A program made the position numbers and the translations under genes. 64,000 bases of DNA. It comes from Aeromicrobium duanguangcaii. GTDB lineage: Bacteria; Actinomycetota; Actinomycetes; Propionibacteriales; Nocardioidaceae. Within the stretch, counting starts at the first letter, position 1, and the number at the start of each line of letters is the position of its first letter. The notes below the pieces were generated by a model. The model worked only from the letters and a program-made list of their open reading frames with translations. It did no database searches and was not told the origin of the DNA. The stretch spans positions 620,001-684,000 of the forward strand of contig NZ_CP101990.1 of NCBI RefSeq assembly GCF_024508295.1, given 5' to 3'. Below are positions 59,447 to 64,000 of this stretch, piece by piece.

Positions 59447-60381
59447 CGACCGAGGAGTCCACCGATGCGACCGAGCCCCGCTCGAGGGCGGTGCGCTGGC
59501 GCCCGCTCGCCATTGCGGTCTATGCGGTGGCCCTCGTGGCGTGGATCGTGGTCGTCGGCGTGCCGACCGACCCGTTCCAGATGTTCGCGTGGATGTGGCT
59601 GGCCGTCATCGCGTGGCGGTGGGGCGTGCCCGCCCGGGCCCACCTCGACTTCGTCAAGGACTGGTGGCCGGCCTTCGCCGTGCTCGTGGTCTATCTCTAC
59701 AGTCGCGGGCTGAGCGACGAGCTGATCGGCACCGTGCACTGGACGATGCCGATTCACGTGGACCGCTGGCTGACGGGCGGCAACGACCTGCCCACGGCCT
59801 ACCTGCAGGACGCCCTGTGCGGCGACCCGTGCGTCCGCGCGACCCCGCCGCGTTGGTACGACGTTCTCCTCACCACGGTCTACTACACCCACTTCGTCGT
59901 CGCGCTCACGCTGGCCCTCGTGCTGTGGGTGCGGAACAGGGTCGACTGGGCGGCGTGGCTGAGCCGCTACCTCGTGATGAACGTGGCGGGCCTGATCGTC
60001 TACGTGCTCTACCCGATGGCGCCGCCGTGGCTGGCGTCGAAGGAGGGCTACATCGCCGAGAGCCTGCCCCGGTTGACCGGCCGTGGCTGGTCCGACCTCG
60101 GGCTGGGCGGCTTCCACGTCATCCTGGCCAAGGTGGGCAATCCCGTGGCCGCGATGCCCTCGCTGCACGGCGGCATCGCGATGCTCGTGGCGCTGTGGAC
60201 CATCCGCCGGCTGACCAGCCCGTGGCGCTGGACGGCGCTGCTCTACCCGCTCGTCATGGCGTTCGCGCTGGTCTACTACGCCGAGCACTACGTCATCGAC
60301 ATCATCGCCGGGTGGGCCCTCGCGGGGCTCGTGATGTTCGTCGTCGGCTGGTGGGAGCGCCGACGCGGCGTGCCGATCTGA
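59443..60381 (+). CDS. PAP2-superfamily membrane phosphatase (Aur1/inositol-phosphate transferase-like)
   Basis: 312 residues from GTG 59443, overlapping the upstream stop, with GGAGGAGG upstream. Six or so membrane helices. The PAP2 signature is present in the second half: AAMPSLHGGIAMLVALW near 240 and YYAEHYVIDIIAGWALAGL near 280, which give the two catalytic histidines. The YPMAPPWLA segment near 189 is frequent in the Aur1-like actinobacterial group. It would recycle polyprenyl-pyrophosphate or modify a phospholipid after the GT-C enzyme acts. Confidence 0.9.
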   Translation: MTTEESTDATEPRSRAVRWRPLAIAVYAVALVAWIVVVGVPTDPFQMFAWMWLAVIAWRWGVPARAHLDFVKDWWPAFAVLVVYLYSRGLSDELIGTVHWTMPIHVDRWLTGGNDLPTAYLQDALCGDPCVRATPPRWYDVLLTTVYYTHFVVALTLALVLWVRNRVDWAAWLSRYLVMNVAGLIVYVLYPMAPPWLASKEGYIAESLPRLTGRGWSDLGLGGFHVILAKVGNPVAAMPSLHGGIAMLVALWTIRRLTSPWRWTALLYPLVMAFALVYYAEHYVIDIIAGWALAGLVMFVVGWWERRRGVPI

Positions 60382-60409
60382 TCCTTGCGACGTCCGTCGG
60401 ACCGTTCAG

Positions 60410-60643
60410 TCAGTGAGCGGACGTGCCGCGCCCGAGCTTGAAGTAGCCGAGCGGCAGCAGACCGACGGAGTTGACGAGCACGAGCGCGGCGGCCCAGACG
60501 CGCTTGGAACCGTGGACCTGCGCGGCTGGCCTGCGGGCCAGGTCGACCAGAGCCGCCACCTTCAGCGCAGTGTCGACCGTGCCTGCAGCGATGATCACCT
60601 TCCGGCTCGTGGGACTGAGATCGCGCCAGCGGTTCATGGTCAT
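60410..60643 (-). CDS. Small two-helix membrane protein (PLDc_N-like)
   Basis: 77 residues from ATG 60643; TACGAT lies six bases upstream on this strand, fixing the start within a longer frame. Two hydrophobic stretches (VIIAAGTVDTALKVAALVDLA and WAAALVLVNSVGLLPLGYF) flank a basic RRPAAQVHGSK loop, the layout of PLDc_N-like small membrane proteins common in actinobacteria. It converges on the PAP2 gene. Function unknown. Confidence 0.75.
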   Translation of the reverse strand: MTMNRWRDLSPTSRKVIIAAGTVDTALKVAALVDLARRPAAQVHGSKRVWAAALVLVNSVGLLPLGYFKLGRGTSAH

Positions 60644-60762
60644 GCAGGCATCGTAAGCGGGGCCGGGTTGACGACCGCCGGGTGAAGTCGCTGTTCTCAT
60701 CGACCGTCCGCGTGGTGTGATTGCCGGCGTGCGCCGTGGGAGCGTCCAGGGAGGAGGGCCTG

Positions 60763-61056
60763 ATGGTGAAGAGAGACCTCGCATCTGAGTTCAGCACGCT
60801 GCGCGACCTGCTGGTGGGGGTCCGACGTGGCGATGACCACGGCCCGATCCTCACGATCGAGGACATACTCCTCGTGTCCGAGTCGGCCGACGTCATTGAG
60901 GGACGCATCCTCTATGCCGACGACCGCGCCCCCGGACACCCCACGCGGACATCGGACTTCGACTACGAGGCGGAGCAACTCGCGGTGGACGGACCCGAAG
61001 CCGCGGCGGACCTGTTGTTGGTCAATCTCGAGGAAGACGTTCTCGCGGCAGACTGA
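60763..61056 (+). CDS. Hypothetical acidic protein
   Basis: 97 residues from ATG 60763 with a strong GGAGGAGGG ribosome site. It is a soluble, acidic protein (LLVGVRRGDDHGPILTIEDILLVS, YEAEQLAVDGPEAAADLLLVNLEEDV) with a plausible mixed alpha/beta pattern and no recognisable motif. It stands alone between a converging-gene block and the thioredoxin-domain gene. I do not recognise the family. Confidence 0.6.
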   Translation: MVKRDLASEFSTLRDLLVGVRRGDDHGPILTIEDILLVSESADVIEGRILYADDRAPGHPTRTSDFDYEAEQLAVDGPEAAADLLLVNLEEDVLAAD

Positions 61057-61109
61057 GGGGTGGTGGCTCGCAGAAGGCGAGGCTTCGCGGCCGCCGGTAG
61101 CGTGACGAA

Positions 61110-63134
61110 GTGGCCAATCGTCTCGCTCAGTCCCAGTCCCCGTACCTGCGTCAGCACGCCGAGAACCCGGTGGACTGGTGGGAGTGGAGTCCGGAGGCGC
61201 TGGCCGAGGCGCAACGCCGCGACCTGCCGATCCTGTTGAGCGTCGGGTACGCCGCCTGTCACTGGTGCCACGTCATGGCGCACGAGTCGTTCGAGGATCC
61301 CGCGACGGCGGCCTACATGAACGAGCACTTCGTCAACATCAAGGTCGATCGCGAGGAGCGGCCCGACATCGACGCGGTCTACATGCGCGCGACCCAGGCG
61401 ATGACGGGCCAGGGCGGCTGGCCGATGACGTGCATCCTGACGCCGACGGGGGAGCCGTTCTTCGCCGGCACGTACTTCCCGCCCGAGCCCCGTGGCGGGC
61501 ACCCGGCGTTCAGCCAGGTCCTGCAGGCGCTGGCCGATGCGTGGGAGAACCGGCGCGAGGAGGTTCTCTCGTCCGCCGGGCAGGTGCTCGACTTCCTCTC
61601 TGAGGCCGACGACTTCGGCGGCGAGCCGCTCACCGCCGATGACCTCGACCGCGCGGCCGCGACGCTCGTGAAGCAGGGCGACCCGGAGGCCGGTGGTTTC
61701 GGCGACGCCCCGAAGTTCCCGCCCTCGATGGTGCTCGAGTTCCTGCTGCGCCAACACGCGCGCACCGGGGACGACGAGGTCTGGTCGATCGTCTGCCGCA
61801 CCTTCGAGGCGATGGCGCGTGGCGGCATGTACGACCAGCTCGGCGGCGGCTTCGCGCGCTACAGCGTCGACCGCTTCTGGCGCGTGCCCCACGTCGAGAA
61901 GATGCTCTACGACAACGCCCTGCTGCTGCGCGCGTACCTGCACTGGGCCCGGGCACTGCGGGCGCGCGGCGACGGTGGTGAGCACCTCGCCCTGGCCGAG
62001 CGGATCTGCCATGAGACGGCCGACTTCATGCTGTCCGAGCTGCGCACCGAGCAGGGCGGCTTCGCCTCGGCCCTCGACGCCGACAGTGATGGCCACGAGG
62101 GCACGTACTACGTGTGGAACCCGCACCAGTTGATGAAGGCGCTCGGCACCAGCGACGCCGCGTGGGCGGTCCAGTTGCTCTCGGTCACCGGCGGCGGCAC
62201 CTTCGAGCGGGGCTTCTCGACGTTGCAGCTGCTGCAGGACCCCGACGACCCGCAGCGCTGGGAGCGCGTGCGCGCCCGACTGCTCGAGGTCCGGGCCGAG
62301 CGCACCCGCCCGGCCCGCGACGACAAGGTCGTGGCCGCGTGGAACGGCTACGCCGTCACCGCGTTGGCCGAGTGCGGCATCCTGCTGGACCGGCCCGATC
62401 TCGTCGACGCGGCCGCCGAGGCCGCGACGCTGCTGTGGGACCTGCACGTCGAGCCCGGGTTCGTCCGCACGTCCCTGGGCGGCGTCCGCTCCGAGCACGC
62501 GGCGGTGCTGGAGGACCATGGCGCGGTCATCGAGGCGTTCATCGCCGTACTCGGCGCCACTGACGACCCCCGCTGGCTGGACCGTGCGCGGCACGTGGCC
62601 GACCGCGCGCTGGCGCACTTCCGCGCCGAGGACGGCGGTTGGTACGACACTGCCGACGACACCGAGGCGCTGGTCGTGCGACCGCGCGACGTGTCCGACA
62701 ACGCCAACCCGTCAGGCTCGTCGGCCCTCGCGCACGGGTTGCTCGCCTTGGCCGCGGTCACCGGCGACCACGACGTGCGGGCGGCCGCGGTCGACTGTGT
62801 CGAGTCCGCCGCGGCGCTGGCCACCGGAGCTCCGCGGTTCGCGGGATGGACCCTCGCCGCCGCTGAGGCGCTGCACGACGGGCCCGCCGAGATCGCCGTC
62901 GTCGGCGAGGTCGCCGGTCCGATGCACCGGGCCGCGCTCGGCCTGACGGCGCCGGGCGCCGTCGTGGTCGCGACGCGCGAGGGCTCGCCCGTGCCGCTGT
63001 TCGAAGGACGGCAGGCGATCGGCGGGCACGCCACCGCCTACGTGTGCCGCGACTTCGTGTGCGCGCTGCCCGTCACCGATCCCGCGGACCTCGCCGCAGG
63101 CAACCAGGTCAGGACTGGTACACGAGGAGACTGA
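61110..63134 (+). CDS. Thioredoxin-domain protein, YyaL/SPATA20 family (DUF255)
   Basis: 674 residues from GTG 61110; TAGCGT at 61098-61103 lies six bases upstream. The N-terminal opening RLAQSQSPYLRQHAENPVDWWEW is conserved, and the thioredoxin-like active site is SVGYAACHWCHVM near residue 49 (CHWC). The rest is a glycoside-hydrolase-type (alpha/alpha)6 barrel with conserved DNALL and GGFASALDADSDG segments. The role in bacteria is unclear. Its last 26 bases overlap the convergent hemolysin III gene. Confidence 0.95.
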   Translation: MANRLAQSQSPYLRQHAENPVDWWEWSPEALAEAQRRDLPILLSVGYAACHWCHVMAHESFEDPATAAYMNEHFVNIKVDREERPDIDAVYMRATQAMTGQGGWPMTCILTPTGEPFFAGTYFPPEPRGGHPAFSQVLQALADAWENRREEVLSSAGQVLDFLSEADDFGGEPLTADDLDRAAATLVKQGDPEAGGFGDAPKFPPSMVLEFLLRQHARTGDDEVWSIVCRTFEAMARGGMYDQLGGGFARYSVDRFWRVPHVEKMLYDNALLLRAYLHWARALRARGDGGEHLALAERICHETADFMLSELRTEQGGFASALDADSDGHEGTYYVWNPHQLMKALGTSDAAWAVQLLSVTGGGTFERGFSTLQLLQDPDDPQRWERVRARLLEVRAERTRPARDDKVVAAWNGYAVTALAECGILLDRPDLVDAAAEAATLLWDLHVEPGFVRTSLGGVRSEHAAVLEDHGAVIEAFIAVLGATDDPRWLDRARHVADRALAHFRAEDGGWYDTADDTEALVVRPRDVSDNANPSGSSALAHGLLALAAVTGDHDVRAAAVDCVESAAALATGAPRFAGWTLAAAEALHDGPAEIAVVGEVAGPMHRAALGLTAPGAVVVATREGSPVPLFEGRQAIGGHATAYVCRDFVCALPVTDPADLAAGNQVRTGTRGD

Positions 63135-63807
63135 CGCCGATGTAGTGGACGATGAACGCCGCGATCGTCAGGGCGTGGAACACCTCGTGGTACCCGAACC
63201 ACCTCGGGTTCGGGTCCGGCCACTGGAATGCGTAGACCAGGGCGCCCACGGTGTAGAAGATCCCGCCCAGCACGAGCATCGTGAACACGGTCGTGGACGC
63301 GGCCGCCATGAAGTCGGGCAGGTAGATCAGCGCCGCCCAGCCCAGGGCCAGGTAGAGGGGCACGTAGACCCAGCGCGGTGCCGACAGCCAGAAGACCTTG
63401 AACAGCACGCCGAGGATCGCGCCGCCCCACACCAGCGAGAGCAACGTGATGGTCTGGCGCTCGTTGAGCAGCAGCAGCGAGAAGGGCGTGTAGGACCCGG
63501 CGATCATGATGAAGATGTTCGAGTGGTCCAGTCGCCGCAGGATCTGTTTGGCGCGCTCGCGCCACGGCACGGTGTGATAGACGGCGCTCACGCCGAACAG
63601 CAGCAGTGCGCTCAGCATGAAGACCGCCGCGCCCGCGCGAGCGGCCAGGCTGTCGGCGAAGACGAGCATGATCAGGAAGGAGATCAGCGCCAGCGGCGCA
63701 GTCGCCGCGTGCAGCCATCCGCGAAGGCGAGGCTTCATCTCCTCGACGGTGTCGCGAATGCGATCCCCCACCTCGTCGACGGTGGTGTCGGGCTTCGGGG
63801 ACGGCAT
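63109..63807 (-). CDS. Hemolysin III / PAQR-family membrane protein
   Basis: 232 residues from ATG 63807; TAGCAT is six bases upstream on this strand. Seven membrane helices. The motifs SAVYHTVPW near residue 75, LDHSNIFIMIAGSYTPF near 91 and YHEVFHALTIAAFIVHYIGV near 205 carry the Ser, Asp and His residues that form the PAQR metal site. Bacterial members affect membrane lipid homeostasis or act as hydrolases; lytic activity is historical. It usually sits beside uppS, as here. Confidence 0.94.
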   Translation of the reverse strand: MPSPKPDTTVDEVGDRIRDTVEEMKPRLRGWLHAATAPLALISFLIMLVFADSLAARAGAAVFMLSALLLFGVSAVYHTVPWRERAKQILRRLDHSNIFIMIAGSYTPFSLLLLNERQTITLLSLVWGGAILGVLFKVFWLSAPRWVYVPLYLALGWAALIYLPDFMAAASTTVFTMLVLGGIFYTVGALVYAFQWPDPNPRWFGYHEVFHALTIAAFIVHYIGVSLLVYQS

Positions 63808-63899
63808 GTGCCCATGCTAGTCCTCAGGTCGTCGGGAGCCACTCGACGAGTGCGTGACAGTCGTCCCATCGTGCGGGGCCGCCGCGTACTCTGGACGCC

Positions 63900-64000
63900 A
63901 TGCCGGTCAGCGATCTCCTCTACGGCGTGTACGAGCGTCGCCTCGCCAAGGGACTCGACCCCGAGCACCTCCCGCGTCACGTCGGGGCCATCGTCGACGG
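63900..64000 (+). CDS. uppS: Isoprenyl (undecaprenyl) diphosphate synthase, N-terminal part, cut by window edge
   Basis: 33 codons from ATG 63900 are visible (SDLLYGVYERRLAKGLD, then PRHVGAIVDG), matching the start of actinobacterial cis-prenyltransferases. The final VDG would continue into the catalytic DGNRRWA motif outside the window. TACTCT at 63887-63892 ends seven bases before the ATG. It builds the polyprenyl carrier used by EPS and wall enzymes such as the LCP protein at 29046. Confidence 0.9.
   Translation, partial: MPVSDLLYGVYERRLAKGLDPEHLPRHVGAIVD

Overview
The window is high-GC DNA from an actinobacterium. Evidence includes a mycothiol conjugate amidase (mca), a DUF4307 gene next to greA, a septum-initiator/DUF501/Ppx cluster after enolase, an LCP protein, many GTG starts, and TANNNT -10 boxes placed directly in front of start codons. 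Gene content and order suggest Nocardioidaceae (Aeromicrobium- or Nocardioides-like). That placement is inference; no species call is possible.

Bases 1-25416 form an accessory exopolysaccharide (EPS) and cell-surface locus. It holds several glycosyltransferases (1-398 partial, 484, 8476, 11592, 18851), a DUF6492 transferase-like protein (19861) and a Wzy/O-antigen-ligase-type membrane protein (6386). It also has a Wzx-type flippase (22102-23406), a Wzz/BY-kinase fusion (19977) with its probable LMW tyrosine phosphatase (21403), a CDP-alcohol phosphotransferase (23474) and a Gfo/Idh/MocA dehydrogenase coupled to an aldo-keto-reductase-like protein. Interleaved are very large secreted proteins: a PKD/LamG protein with a duplicated C-terminal module (1700-6340), two tandem right-handed beta-helix proteins sharing about 1.5 kb of almost identical DNA (12813-15440 and 15663-17930), and a third smaller beta-helix protein (24379). 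The repeats carry signs of recent duplication and gene conversion, including a stranded 3' tail of the GT2 gene at 15459-15512.

Bases 25491-37826 are core genome: mfd, an LCP protein, a SurA-type lipoprotein, mazG, an isochorismatase-fold hydrolase coupled to an NCS1 permease, then eno, a FtsB/DivIC-like protein, DUF501, Ppx/GppA and a 2-hydroxyacid dehydrogenase. They end with a tRNA that has a UAA anticodon but a short class I variable loop.

Bases 37837-52819 are mixed metabolic and membrane genes: trmB, DinB-like, DAO oxidase, a padR pair, a Bax-inhibitor-1-like protein, an SGNH hydrolase, a tyrosine phosphatase, pirin, an SDR plus CYP102-like P450 operon, mug, msrA, an AI-2E exporter and ilvA. 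Between mug and msrA lies an unknown membrane-protein gene, bracketed by a perfect 67-bp copy of the msrA 3' end. Bases 52931-64000 run greA, DUF4307, mca, a phytoene-desaturase-like protein/SRPBCC pair, small proteins, a GNAT, a GT-C transferase coupled to a PAP2 phosphatase, a YyaL-type thioredoxin-domain protein, hemolysin III and the start of uppS.

The most notable observations are the class I tRNA(UAA), the mosaic duplication of secreted beta-helix genes in the EPS locus, the msrA-tail repeat around an inserted gene, and a uniform leaderless-promoter architecture (TANNNT, six bases, start codon) at 17 protein genes and the tRNA. No CRISPR array, transposase, integrase or rRNA was seen. 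No gene-free stretch exceeds 300 bases.
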